Origin: Roseburia sp.
GTDB lineage: Bacteria; Bacillota_A; Clostridia; Lachnospirales; Lachnospiraceae
Direction of reading: 5' to 3'
Length of the DNA stretch: 6,408 bases
Assembly: GCA_019411365.1 (NCBI GenBank)
Contig: DXQT01000010.1
Span: 75,205 to 81,612, forward strand
Below, in pieces: positions 1 through 6,120 of the stretch (its first letter is position 1; every line of letters starts with the position of its first letter). The notes beneath the pieces are model-generated. The model saw only the letters and a list, made by a program, of their open reading frames with translations. It was not told the DNA's origin and did not search any database. Position numbers and translations under genes: made by a program.

Positions 1-142
1 GCTCGTAACCGCCTCCCGGACAGATGAGCATCATCGGACGTTTCTCAATCGCAATCGAATCAGAATCATCGAGTATATAGGTACAAAGTCTTGCATCCGC
101 AAGAGATCCTTTTTCGTGTAAATAAAAAACTTCAGTCAGCAT
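1..142 (-). CDS. Alpha/beta-hydrolase family esterase, N-terminal fragment (runs off left edge)
   Basis: Only the first 47 codons are present; the gene continues beyond base 1. The visible protein begins MLTEVFYLHEKG and reaches MMLICPGGGYE. The hydrophobic strand followed by C-P-G-G-G-Y is the oxyanion-hole segment typical of small alpha/beta hydrolases annotated as acetyl esterases or xylan/carbohydrate esterases. The catalytic Ser, Asp and His would lie in the missing part, so the substrate cannot be judged. No signal peptide is seen, which suggests a cytoplasmic enzyme. I chose the ATG at 142 because GGAG (149-152) sits 6 nt upstream. An in-frame ATG at 154 would add MEKK but overlaps that site and has no clear site of its own. 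The gene lies downstream of the tRNA-Cys terminator, so it probably has its own promoter between about 155 and 230; I could not identify one with confidence. Confidence 0.7.
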   Translation of the reverse strand, partial: MLTEVFYLHEKGSLADARLCTYILDDSDSIAIEKRPMMLICPGGGYE

Positions 143-231
143 TTTTTTCTCCATCTGTATCCATTACATTTCCAACTTGCACATATCTTTATCAACAACC
201 AGATATTTGCTCATCGTTCATTTGATATGTA

Positions 232-271
232 TAAAACAAAAACCTCGAAAATAAATATTTTCGAGGTTTTT
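232..271 (-). terminator. Intrinsic terminator after tRNA-Cys (copy 1)
   Basis: A perfect inverted repeat has arms at 243-252 and 257-266 with a 4-nt centre. Flanking A and T runs extend the symmetry to 238-271. Read leftward, the CCTCG-containing stem is followed by TTTTTGTTTT. It begins only 2-3 nt beyond the 3' end of tRNA-Cys, so it most simply ends that transcript. The A/T flanks are symmetric, so it could also act on rightward transcripts. Confidence 0.85.
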
Positions 272-273
272 AA

Positions 274-344
274 AGGCACGGACCGGATTCGAACCGGTGA
301 TGACGGTGTTGCAGACCGGAGCCTTACCGCTTGGCTACCGCGCC
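274..344 (-). tRNA. tRNA-Cys (anticodon GCA), copy 1
   Basis: A complete 71-nt cloverleaf is visible on the minus strand. The acceptor arms GGCGCGG and CCGTGCC pair with one G-U. There is a D arm with AGCCAAGCGGTAAGGC and an anticodon loop CTGCAAC (anticodon GCA) on a CGGT/ACCG stem. The T arm contains GGTTCGAATCC. The discriminator base is T (U73), a known identity element of cysteine tRNA. CCA is not encoded; the next bases are TTTAAA. The gene has its own promoter and terminator and is separate from the tRNA cluster at 5842-6120, which carries another tRNA-Cys with the same anticodon but different stems. Confidence 0.95.
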
Positions 345-378
345 ATATTCATCTGCCTGTCGCAGAAGTTCTGTAACG

Positions 379-407
379 ATTTTAACAAAACAGTTCCTCT
401 GCGTCAA
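379..407 (-). promoter_or_regulatory. Sigma-A type promoter for tRNA-Cys copy 1
   Basis: On the minus strand a -35 box TTGACG (402-407) and a -10 box TAAAAT (379-384) are separated by exactly 17 nt. Transcription would start near 372, giving a 5' leader of about 28 nt before the tRNA at 344. It lies in the short gap after the stop codon of the beta-propeller gene (434-436). That gap has no clear terminator, so some read-through from the upstream operon into the tRNA is also possible. Confidence 0.75.
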
Positions 408-433
408 GACAGATTTTAAATTTTTTCATCTTC

Positions 434-2629
434 CTACTTAAAACTTATGCTTTTTTTCACACAATATTCCTGTGTTCTGTCATAAGACGTGATTGTTTCT
501 GTACTGACAATATAAAACATATCTCCAACATAGATTCCCCGGTACGCAGAAGTGTCTGCACCTTTTGATGCATCCTGCTTTCCAGCCTGATCGGTCAGAT
601 TCTGCGACAGCAATGTTTCAAATTTTTCTCCATTCCATGAAAGTAAAAGATATGCGGCACTCTCCTCATCCCCATAGGACTGCAGTGCAAATCCAAGCAG
701 ATTTTCCTCCGCATCCGCAAGCACACATTTATAATTATAGAGTGCCTCACTGTAATTATAATCTTTTAATACGAGACTGTTCATCTCTTTTAAACTGGAA
801 GAATCTGAAATGTCAAACATTGTAATCTTGATACCTGTATGTTCCCCTGTTTTTTCATCCGTCTCATATCCGATCCCGACCAGTTTATCTTCTCCCCAGA
901 AATGCAGATACTCTGAAAATCCACTGATCTTTAATTCACCGAGTACCTTGGGATTTTTGTCATCCGACAAATCCACTGCAAAGAGCGGATCTGTATTGCG
1001 ATAAGTAACAAAATAAGCCATATTCCCCAGATAACGCGCCGCATAGATTTCTTCTCCCTGCGCAATTCCTTCTATCTTGCCTGTAAGACTCAGATTTTTC
1101 TCAAACAAATAAAGATTATTCGTTTCCTCTCCATTTACTGAATCCTGACTGGTCGTTAAAACCCGTAGTTTTCCGCTCTGTTCATTTATCGCAAATGTAT
1201 CTGTAATTCTCCCGTTCACTGAAACTGCTCCATCAGCATCCATCTTCCCATCAGCAAGCCCAAATTTTGCAATCTGTGTTACCGCATCATTCCAGGAACC
1301 TTTTATCTGATACACATAAAACGCACTTTCACTCACATAGATATCCACATACTGACTTAAAATCATGGTATTATCCAGAACCTGATCCGGATTTTTCACA
1401 TTTACTGAGGATATCAGCAGACTGTTGCTTCCTCCACCGCCATTGTCCACGTAAATATCTTCTGCATCTACCGCCTTATCATTGACTAACGGAATCCATC
1501 CACTTACATTTTCTTCCGTAACGGCTTCTTCTTTTGTCTGTTGTGGCATACTGATTCTTTTATTGGTAAAAAGATAAATGATATTTCCGATCTTTCTTGA
1601 TGTCTGATACCTTCCATCCTGCGTCACACACCCGGTTTTTACAGGCTTTTCCGGATCACTGATATCATAGGTAAGAACTTGTGTCTGTGTTCCCTCACTA
1701 AAATAATAAAAGCAGTCTTCCGTATAATTTTCTGTATCATCTGCCTGCATTTCCAGTCCGGAATCTTCACTTTCCACGATCACGCTTAAAATATCACCAT
1801 CCACATACATCTCAAGCACACGGTCGGATGAAGTTTCAGAAATCTGTATTTTTCCGATCTGTTTTAATGCTTTTTTCCGGATATCCGTAATCAATATTTC
1901 ATTGTGGCTTACCGTGTAAATATAAGAACCATCTGTTTTGACAAAATCGCTCTCATCCACGCCTTCTTTCTGCAGATTTGTCCCGGAATACCGCTGTTTT
2001 GCCGTATCTGATGATATATCTGCCGCTGTCTGTCCCTCCTGTGCTCCTGCGCCCTTTATCATCTGTGTACCACCGATTTCTTCCACTCCGTCTACAGCCG
2101 CATCCACGGTATCTGATGTGTCATCCATAATATATGTCGCTGCATCACCAGAGTTAGAACTATCTCCCTCCGCAACCGCTATTCCGTCTGCTTCCTTTTC
2201 CTGACCACTGCCAGACCAGATTGCATCATAGACCTCTCCATAATCCTTTGCTACTGTATACAAAGATCCGGCATCTTTTTTTTGTGCATTTTTCTCTACG
2301 CCTGCAGTCGCTCCATCTTTTAATTCGCTGCTGCCTTCTGATCCTTCATCTGACTTTTGCCCGGATGCCGCTTTTTCTATACCCACCGGCGCCGTCATAA
2401 GCCCTGTGCCGCCCCCGGTAACCGCGTGGATTCCTCCTGTTGCGCCAATGACAAGCACAAGTGCCGCCGCTGCTACAGCCCCGTAATAAGTGATCCCGCT
2501 TCTCCGTTTTACCTTGTTTTTCTGGTTCTCCTTTAATTTTCTTTTGATCTGCTCCGGTTCAATACTCTCTGGAATTTTTTCCTGTGCGGCAGATTTTTCT
2601 ATTTTATCTAAAATTTCTTTTTCTGACAT
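434..2629 (-). CDS. Membrane-anchored beta-propeller protein, probable partner/regulator of the adjacent ECF sigma factor
   Basis: I chose the ATG at 2629 (731 aa, MSEKEILDKIEKSA) because GGAGG (2635-2639) lies 5 nt upstream. An in-frame ATG at 2641 would overlap that site and add four residues. Visible parts: a basic, Lys-rich cytoplasmic segment (about 1-45); one hydrophobic segment (about 47-67, Ala/Val/Leu-rich); an acidic, Ser/Gly/Asp-rich linker of low complexity (about 70-212); and a C-terminal domain from about 217. That domain opens with NLQKEGVDESDFVKTDG and later has GYETDEKTGEHTG followed by FDISD. These are hallmarks of the secreted beta-propeller family distantly related to WD40 repeats (Pfam Beta_propel, COG4880), so the propeller should sit outside the membrane. 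Family function is poorly known. The gene starts 63 nt after the sigma factor stop with no convincing terminator between, so the two are probably cotranscribed. The topology fits an anti-sigma factor with an external sensor, but no known anti-sigma motif is visible and that role is inference. Confidence 0.85.
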   Translation of the reverse strand: MSEKEILDKIEKSAAQEKIPESIEPEQIKRKLKENQKNKVKRRSGITYYGAVAAAALVLVIGATGGIHAVTGGGTGLMTAPVGIEKAASGQKSDEGSEGSSELKDGATAGVEKNAQKKDAGSLYTVAKDYGEVYDAIWSGSGQEKEADGIAVAEGDSSNSGDAATYIMDDTSDTVDAAVDGVEEIGGTQMIKGAGAQEGQTAADISSDTAKQRYSGTNLQKEGVDESDFVKTDGSYIYTVSHNEILITDIRKKALKQIGKIQISETSSDRVLEMYVDGDILSVIVESEDSGLEMQADDTENYTEDCFYYFSEGTQTQVLTYDISDPEKPVKTGCVTQDGRYQTSRKIGNIIYLFTNKRISMPQQTKEEAVTEENVSGWIPLVNDKAVDAEDIYVDNGGGGSNSLLISSVNVKNPDQVLDNTMILSQYVDIYVSESAFYVYQIKGSWNDAVTQIAKFGLADGKMDADGAVSVNGRITDTFAINEQSGKLRVLTTSQDSVNGEETNNLYLFEKNLSLTGKIEGIAQGEEIYAARYLGNMAYFVTYRNTDPLFAVDLSDDKNPKVLGELKISGFSEYLHFWGEDKLVGIGYETDEKTGEHTGIKITMFDISDSSSLKEMNSLVLKDYNYSEALYNYKCVLADAEENLLGFALQSYGDEESAAYLLLSWNGEKFETLLSQNLTDQAGKQDASKGADTSAYRGIYVGDMFYIVSTETITSYDRTQEYCVKKSISFK

Positions 2630-2634
2630 AGGCA

Positions 2635-2639
2635 CCTCC
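2635..2639 (-). promoter_or_regulatory. Ribosome binding site deciding the start of the beta-propeller gene
   Basis: GGAGG on the minus strand lies 5 nt before the ATG at 2629. It overlaps the alternative upstream ATG (2639-2641), which has no comparable site. This supports the shorter 731-residue product. Confidence 0.8.
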
Positions 2640-2692
2640 ATTCTGTAATGAAAAATCCCTTTTTCACTACCTCATTAACTACTGATAGCAAT

Positions 2693-3205
2693 TTATTGTA
2701 ACCACTCACCCATTTTTTTTAATGCCCGGCTTTCCTTCGAGCGCACGGTATTTTCATTCATATGTAATATTGCAGCGATCTCACGGCTTGTATAGCCTGC
2801 GAACTGATGCATACTGATGATCAGCCGCTCCTCATCCGCCAGTTCAAAAAACAGCTTCCTCACCTGAATACATTCTGTCATCTCCGATCCGGCATCAAGC
2901 GCGAGTTCCTCTATATCTTCCATCCCGGTCTCATTTTTACCCGCGTACTCACGCAGTTTATCCTTGCATTTATTGGATAAAATCCGAAATATCCAGCTCT
3001 TAAATGCCTCTTCACTGCGCAGTTTCCGGATCGATGCAAACGCATCCGTAACAGCATCGCTTACCGCATCTTCCGCATCGCTCGTATTTCGGAGTGTATA
3101 CAATGCAAATCGATACATATCCTTATATATTCCGGCATATAATTCGGCAAATGCATCCACATCTCCGCGTTTTGCCCGCCGCACAAGCTTCATATCATTT
3201 TTCAT
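2693..3205 (-). CDS. ECF-type RNA polymerase sigma factor (sigma-70 family)
   Basis: The 170-residue protein (MKNDMKLVRRAKRGDVDAFA...) has the usual ECF size and two-domain layout. Region 2 spans about 10-88, with DAFAELY, DAEDAVSDAVTDAF, and AFKSWIFRILSNKCKD as the promoter-melting/core-binding block. Region 4 spans about 113-168, with a helix-turn-helix YTSREIAAILHMNENTVRSK that binds the -35 element. It would direct core polymerase to a small regulon. The ATG at 3205 has GAGG (3211-3214) 5 nt upstream and begins where family members begin. The frame stays open upstream to 3370, including a GTG at 3340 with GGAG 8 nt before it, which would give a 215-residue protein; I treat that stretch as leader but cannot exclude the longer form. 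The next gene encodes a membrane-anchored propeller protein, as expected for a sigma/membrane-regulator pair. Target promoters are unknown. Confidence 0.9.
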   Translation of the reverse strand: MKNDMKLVRRAKRGDVDAFAELYAGIYKDMYRFALYTLRNTSDAEDAVSDAVTDAFASIRKLRSEEAFKSWIFRILSNKCKDKLREYAGKNETGMEDIEELALDAGSEMTECIQVRKLFFELADEERLIISMHQFAGYTSREIAAILHMNENTVRSKESRALKKMGEWLQ

Positions 3206-3275
3206 AAAATCCTCATTTCTGAGCAACTTGTTGCGAAGATACGATGAGAATCTCAAATTTTCATCTGCAATCAAA

Positions 3276-3305
3276 GCTATTTGTTTTTGCTCAGAAACAA
3301 ATAGC
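3276..3305 (-). repeat. Inverted repeat B: perfect 11-bp stem with 8-nt loop
   Basis: Arms at 3276-3286 and 3295-3305 are exact reverse complements (GCTATTTGTTT and AAACAAATAGC); the loop is 3287-3294. The loop sequence recurs as its complement at 3219-3226. There is no adjacent T run on the minus strand, so it does not look like a terminator. Confidence 0.9.
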
Positions 3306-3306
3306 C

Positions 3307-3342
3307 GTGCGAAAAATAAGCTATCAAGCTTATTTTTCACAC
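3307..3342 (-). repeat. Inverted repeat A: 16-bp stem with 4-nt loop
   Basis: Arms at 3307-3322 and 3327-3342 around a 4-nt centre pair over 16 positions in minus-strand RNA, with one G-U. The opposite-strand RNA would have a C/A mismatch there, which favours function as leftward RNA. The arms are A/T-rich with AGCT at the tip. It abuts inverted repeat B. Confidence 0.9.
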
Positions 3343-3412
3343 TACTTTCTCCATGGGATCCTGGTTTCATGACAATTATTTGGGATATCCATTTTTTCTG
3401 TCATATATATAG

Positions 3413-3438
3413 TCCGTAAAAGTGCCTATTCTGTTGCA
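3413..3438 (-). promoter_or_regulatory. Possible ECF-type (autoregulatory) promoter of the sigma factor operon
   Basis: On the minus strand TGCAAC (3433-3438) is followed after 16 nt by CGGA (3413-3416). This resembles the general ECF pattern of an AAC-containing -35 box and a CG-starting -10 box, as for Bacillus sigma-W and sigma-X promoters. It lies just past the chemoreceptor terminator and would give a leader of roughly 200 nt. No good sigma-A pair was found here; the TATATATA run at 3404-3411 lacks a matching -35. The match is short and could be chance. Confidence 0.3.
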
Positions 3439-3439
3439 G

Positions 3440-3472
3440 AAAAACCCCGAAAATTTTCATTTCCGGGGTTTT
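3440..3472 (-). terminator. Intrinsic terminator of the chemoreceptor gene
   Basis: CCCCG (3445-3449) pairs with CGGGG (3464-3468), extended by A/T pairs on both sides with one bulged base. Read leftward the stem is followed by TTTTT. It lies about 25 nt after the chemoreceptor stop codon. A T run also follows the stem on the plus strand, so it may work in both directions. It separates the chemoreceptor from the sigma factor operon. Confidence 0.85.
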
Positions 3473-3496
3473 TTTAATTGATGTTCTACTTATTTA

Positions 3497-5644
3497 TTAT
3501 TCTGTTTTAAATACAGAAATCTCCGATTTCAGATCATTCATATTATCACCCAGTGACTGAGCCGTCTGATTCATGGTATCTACATTCTCCTGCAGTTTTG
3601 CAGCAACACTCTGAACCAGTTTTGTTCCCTCTGCTGTTTCTGCAATAATATCCGAAATATTCTTTACTGCTGCCAGAGTATCTTCACGCTCTTTATCTGC
3701 CTGCTCTGTACTGGATACGATTTCTTTTAACGCATCAAACAGTTTCTGCATGCATTGGTTCATATCATCAAACACTCCAACTACTTCCTGCACTGCCTCT
3801 GTCTGAAGTGCAACCATATCCCGTGCCTGTTTTGCATTTTCTACACTGTTTACAGTCTGATCTGTGATATGAGTTACATTGTTCTGAATTTCTCCGGCTG
3901 CCTCTGCAGAATGATCTGCAAGTTTCCTGATTTCCTCTGCAACCACTGCAAATCCTCTTCCTGCTTCTCCTGCTCTTGCAGCTTCGATGGAAGCATTTAA
4001 GGAAAGCAGATTTGTCTGTTCTGAAATATCTGTAATTGTCTCTACAAACTCGTTGATAATCTCAGATTCTTTTTTGAGTTCCTCAATACTGGTCTCAACT
4101 TTGATTGTTACATCTGTTGTCTTTGTTGCTCGTTCGCCCAGAGTCTGAACCATCTGCATACCATGATTGATCATATTTTCAGCTTCAGAAACCAATCCTT
4201 CAACCTGACCTGCAATACTGCTGACATTCTGGATCTCTTCGGAAAGCGTATCTGTTTTTCTTACACATTCCTCTGCATGTTCGGACTGTTTTGTAATGCC
4301 ATCATTGATCTCATCAATTGCCTGAATGATATTCACGGAATAATCTTTCATAACATTCGATGCCTGACGTACTTCCTGTGCCGATGACTCTAATGTATCG
4401 GTTGCTCCGCTTACCTTTTGGACAAGCTTTTTATTATTATTAATCATATGATTTGCAACCACTGCAAGGTTATTAAATTCATCATGACCTTTTACGCTGA
4501 CTTTTGTTGTAAGATTTCCCTCTGCAACCTCTTCAAGTCTGCCGGAAATGCGTTTCATATTTTTCTGGATTCCGGTACTGATGATAATACCAATCAGCAC
4601 TGCAACAACGCACGCAATCAGTACGACTGCAATCGTCACATTGCGGATATCATCTGCCTGTCCATTAACGATCTCCATTGGTACAAGTGCACATACAGCA
4701 GCATTTGTACGCTCCATCCTGCTGTAAAAGAACAGATAACTTTTTCCGTTTATGCTAACTTCTTTCGTGGTCTGCTGATCTTCAAGATTATTAAAGAAAT
4801 CCTGTCCATAAAATACAGTTTCTCCATCTGCTCTTGTACTTTCCTGACCATCCGGAAGTTTTTCTGAAATAATCTCTCTTCCCGACTGTGTCACAAACCC
4901 AATAATACTGCCATCTCCCATATCGAGGCTGTCTAAGAACTGCTGGATTGCAGATGCCTTGACATCAATAACAATAAATCCTTTACCTGACTGTGGTGTA
5001 GTCTGATATGCCATAATATAATCTGACTGTTTTAAACCAAGTGTATCATCTAATGTATTATGGTAATCAACCCATTCCGGTATTTTTTTTCCATTATCAG
5101 AATATCCCAGCATTTCATTCTTATAATCTTTGTAGATACCCATCACTGTTCCGCCTGCCTTTGTGGATAACATCTGGACATCTTCTTCTGTCACAATATG
5201 TATATTACTGATAAAGTCATTTCCTGCCTGAGACGCACGAATACTTGATCCAACGCTGTTAATAACCGTTTTTCTCTGAACCGCATCTGTTTCATACAAC
5301 CCTATCATGTATTTTCCCAGATCCGATTGGAATGCATACTTTAATGCTTCAGCTTCAATAAACGAGTTACTTACGTCTAGATATTGGTTTGCCATATTAA
5401 TGGTCTGTTCATTGGAATCCCGGAATGTATCATACATACCTGCGGCTGCTTTTTTATAAGAAAATACCCCAACCAAAATTAAAAACAGAATCGGTACCAG
5501 AAAACATAAAAAAATCTTCGCACGTATACTGAACAATACACCTTTTTTATTCTCCATGCTTTGCACTTTTGTGCGTTTTAAAGCTTTTTTTGTCCTTTGC
5601 TTTTTTACACTTTTCACAGCTGTTTTCATCTTCTTATTGGCCAT
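3497..5644 (-). CDS. Methyl-accepting chemotaxis protein, Cache-type sensor, transmembrane
   Basis: This 715-residue transmembrane chemoreceptor binds an external signal and, through CheW/CheA, controls flagellar rotation. Segments: a very basic cytoplasmic tail (about 2-43); TM1 (about 44-63); a ~270-residue extracellular region (about 64-335) that reads like a double Cache sensor; TM2 (about 336-356); a HAMP domain (about 357-410, with AEGNLTTKV and [13 protein letters not shown]); and a long signalling coiled coil. Its conserved tip is at about 540-576, with [20 protein letters not shown] and [15 protein letters not shown]. The C-terminus ends SEISVFKTE with no CheR-binding pentapeptide. 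The ligand cannot be read from sequence. I chose the ATG at 5644 because AAAGGG (5653-5658) lies 8 nt upstream; an in-frame ATG at 5686 lacks such a site. No chemotaxis or flagellar genes are nearby, so it is a stand-alone receptor gene bounded by terminators. It implies a motile host. Confidence 0.93.
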   Translation of the reverse strand: MANKKMKTAVKSVKKQRTKKALKRTKVQSMENKKGVLFSIRAKIFLCFLVPILFLILVGVFSYKKAAAGMYDTFRDSNEQTINMANQYLDVSNSFIEAEALKYAFQSDLGKYMIGLYETDAVQRKTVINSVGSSIRASQAGNDFISNIHIVTEEDVQMLSTKAGGTVMGIYKDYKNEMLGYSDNGKKIPEWVDYHNTLDDTLGLKQSDYIMAYQTTPQSGKGFIVIDVKASAIQQFLDSLDMGDGSIIGFVTQSGREIISEKLPDGQESTRADGETVFYGQDFFNNLEDQQTTKEVSINGKSYLFFYSRMERTNAAVCALVPMEIVNGQADDIRNVTIAVVLIACVVAVLIGIIISTGIQKNMKRISGRLEEVAEGNLTTKVSVKGHDEFNNLAVVANHMINNNKKLVQKVSGATDTLESSAQEVRQASNVMKDYSVNIIQAIDEINDGITKQSEHAEECVRKTDTLSEEIQNVSSIAGQVEGLVSEAENMINHGMQMVQTLGERATKTTDVTIKVETSIEELKKESEIINEFVETITDISEQTNLLSLNASIEAARAGEAGRGFAVVAEEIRKLADHSAEAAGEIQNNVTHITDQTVNSVENAKQARDMVALQTEAVQEVVGVFDDMNQCMQKLFDALKEIVSSTEQADKEREDTLAAVKNISDIIAETAEGTKLVQSVAAKLQENVDTMNQTAQSLGDNMNDLKSEISVFKTE

Positions 5645-5652
5645 AATACTAA

Positions 5653-5658
5653 CCCTTT
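5653..5658 (-). promoter_or_regulatory. Ribosome binding site deciding the chemoreceptor start
   Basis: AAAGGG on the minus strand is 8 nt before the ATG at 5644. The upstream in-frame ATG at 5686 is preceded only by A/T-rich sequence. This supports the 715-residue product. Confidence 0.65.
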
Positions 5659-5714
5659 CGAGCAGAATGTTCTGCCTCTTCCCCATGTAATATTTTTAAA
5701 ATATATACTAGAAT

Positions 5715-5743
5715 ATCACAAAAAATAGATTTTAAAAAGTCAA
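5715..5743 (-). promoter_or_regulatory. Weak candidate sigma-A promoter for the chemoreceptor gene
   Basis: TTGACT (5738-5743) is followed after 17 nt by TGTGAT (5715-5720) on the minus strand. The -35 is good but the -10 lacks the conserved second-position A. I looked for a flagellar sigma-D/FliA pattern (TAAA, 15 nt, GCCGATAA) and did not find one. The 157 nt between the tRNA terminator and the start codon is otherwise A/T-rich and contains nothing else I can name. Confidence 0.3.
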
Positions 5744-5800
5744 TTTTTGTAAATTTATACTTTTTATTGCCTTTTTTGTTTCTTTCTAATTACGAATACA

Positions 5801-5829
5801 ACAAAAGACTTTAGGAAAAACCTAAAGCC
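5801..5829 (-). terminator. Intrinsic terminator of the rRNA/tRNA transcript
   Basis: On the minus strand GGCTTTAGG pairs with CCTAAAGTC around a five-T loop (arms 5821-5829 and 5807-5815, 9 bp with one G-U). TTTTGTT follows. It lies about 12 nt past the 3' end of tRNA-Cys copy 2 and closes the tRNA cluster. Confidence 0.85.
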
Positions 5830-5841
5830 TTCTATTTTCAG

Positions 5842-5912
5842 AGGCGACAATCGGAATCGAACCGATGATAAGGGTGTTGCAGACCCGTGCCTTACCGCTT
5901 GGCTATGTCGCC
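5842..5912 (-). tRNA. tRNA-Cys (anticodon GCA), copy 2
   Basis: A 71-nt cloverleaf with perfect acceptor pairing (GGCGACA with TGTCGCC). The D arm AGCCAAGCGGTAAGGC is identical to copy 1. The anticodon loop is CTGCAAC on a GGGT/ACCC stem, and the T arm has GGTTCGATTCC. The discriminator is T (U73), and CCA is not encoded. It is the last gene of the three-tRNA cluster, 15 nt after tRNA-Glu, and shares the transcript that ends at 5801-5829. Confidence 0.95.
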
Positions 5913-5927
5913 ATATAATATTTTTAA

Positions 5928-5999
5928 TGACTCCGACGGGAATCGAACCCGTGTTACCGCCGTGAAAGGGCGATGTCTTAACCGCTTGACCACGGAGCC
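5928..5999 (-). tRNA. tRNA-Glu (anticodon TTC)
   Basis: A 72-nt cloverleaf: acceptor arms GGCTCCG and CGGAGTC (one G-U), D arm TGGTCAAGCGGTTAAGAC, anticodon loop CTTTCAC on a CGCC/GGCG stem, T arm GGGTTCGATTCCC, discriminator A. CCA is not encoded. It lies between tRNA-Asn and tRNA-Cys. The 48-nt gap to tRNA-Asn contains only a weak ATCCG/CGGAT inverted pair (6008-6012 with 6036-6040). Confidence 0.95.
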
Positions 6000-6047
6000 G
6001 GAGTATCATCCGTATAAACAAAAACTATGATTTACCGGATAAAAAAA

Positions 6048-6120
6048 CTCCCCGAGTAGGACTCGAACCTACGACAGCGCGGTTAACAGCCGCGTGCTCT
6101 ACCAACTGAGCTATCGAGGA
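6048..6120 (-). tRNA. tRNA-Asn (anticodon GTT)
   Basis: A 73-nt cloverleaf: acceptor arms TCCTCGA and TCGGGGA (one G-U), D arm TAGCTCAGTTGGTAGAGCA, anticodon loop CTGTTAA on a CGCGG/CCGCG stem, T arm AGGTTCGAGTCCT, discriminator G. CCA is not encoded. It is the first tRNA after the 23S rRNA gene and is presumably cotranscribed with the rRNA operon, since no separate promoter is evident. Confidence 0.95.

Larger units (their letters stand above)
3206..3342 (-). promoter_or_regulatory. Structured leader of the sigma factor gene with hairpins and a loop/SD-upstream pseudoknot complement
   Basis: Read on the minus strand, two hairpins lie one nucleotide apart. Hairpin A (3307-3342) has 16-bp arms, a 4-nt loop and a single G-U wobble that is a C/A mismatch on the opposite strand. 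Hairpin B (3276-3305) has perfect 11-bp arms and an 8-nt loop CTGAGCAA. That entire loop is complementary to TTGCTCAG at 3219-3226, and complementarity extends to 11 nt (3287-3297 with 3216-3226), ending 2 nt before the GAGG ribosome binding site at 3211-3214. In addition ATTCTCAT (3244-3251) can pair, with one wobble, to ATGAGGAT (3209-3216), which contains that site. This arrangement could regulate translation of the sigma factor. I recognise no named riboswitch class. The stretch is also open in the sigma factor frame, so coding or repeat-element origins remain alternatives. Confidence 0.55.

Noticed and set aside
565..2204. Several plus-strand open frames of 64-88 codons
   Set aside because: All are opposite the beta-propeller gene, low in typical protein composition (many Ser, His, Cys, Pro) and without ribosome binding sites. 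They are antisense shadows.
2649..2666. Small hairpin TGAAAAA/TTTTTCA between the sigma factor and propeller genes
   Set aside because: The stem is almost entirely A/T and no T run follows on the minus strand. Too weak for a terminator, so the two genes are still considered one operon.
3243..3265. A third hairpin in the sigma factor leader (GATGA...TCATC)
   Set aside because: In leftward RNA it contains an A/C mismatch inside an 8-bp stem, so it is much weaker than the two hairpins upstream. I kept only its 3' arm as a possible Shine-Dalgarno partner.
3404..3411. TATATATA as a sigma-A -10 box for the sigma factor operon
   Set aside because: No acceptable -35 hexamer lies 16-18 nt upstream in any register.
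2964..4867. Plus-strand open frames of 74-151 codons opposite the sigma factor and chemoreceptor
   Set aside because: They mirror conserved coding sequence on the minus strand and have unusual Cys/Ile/Asn-rich composition. Shadows.
5764..6021. An 85-codon open frame on the minus strand
   Set aside because: It runs through tRNA-Cys copy 2 and tRNA-Glu and the terminator; its translation is simply tRNA sequence. Not a gene.
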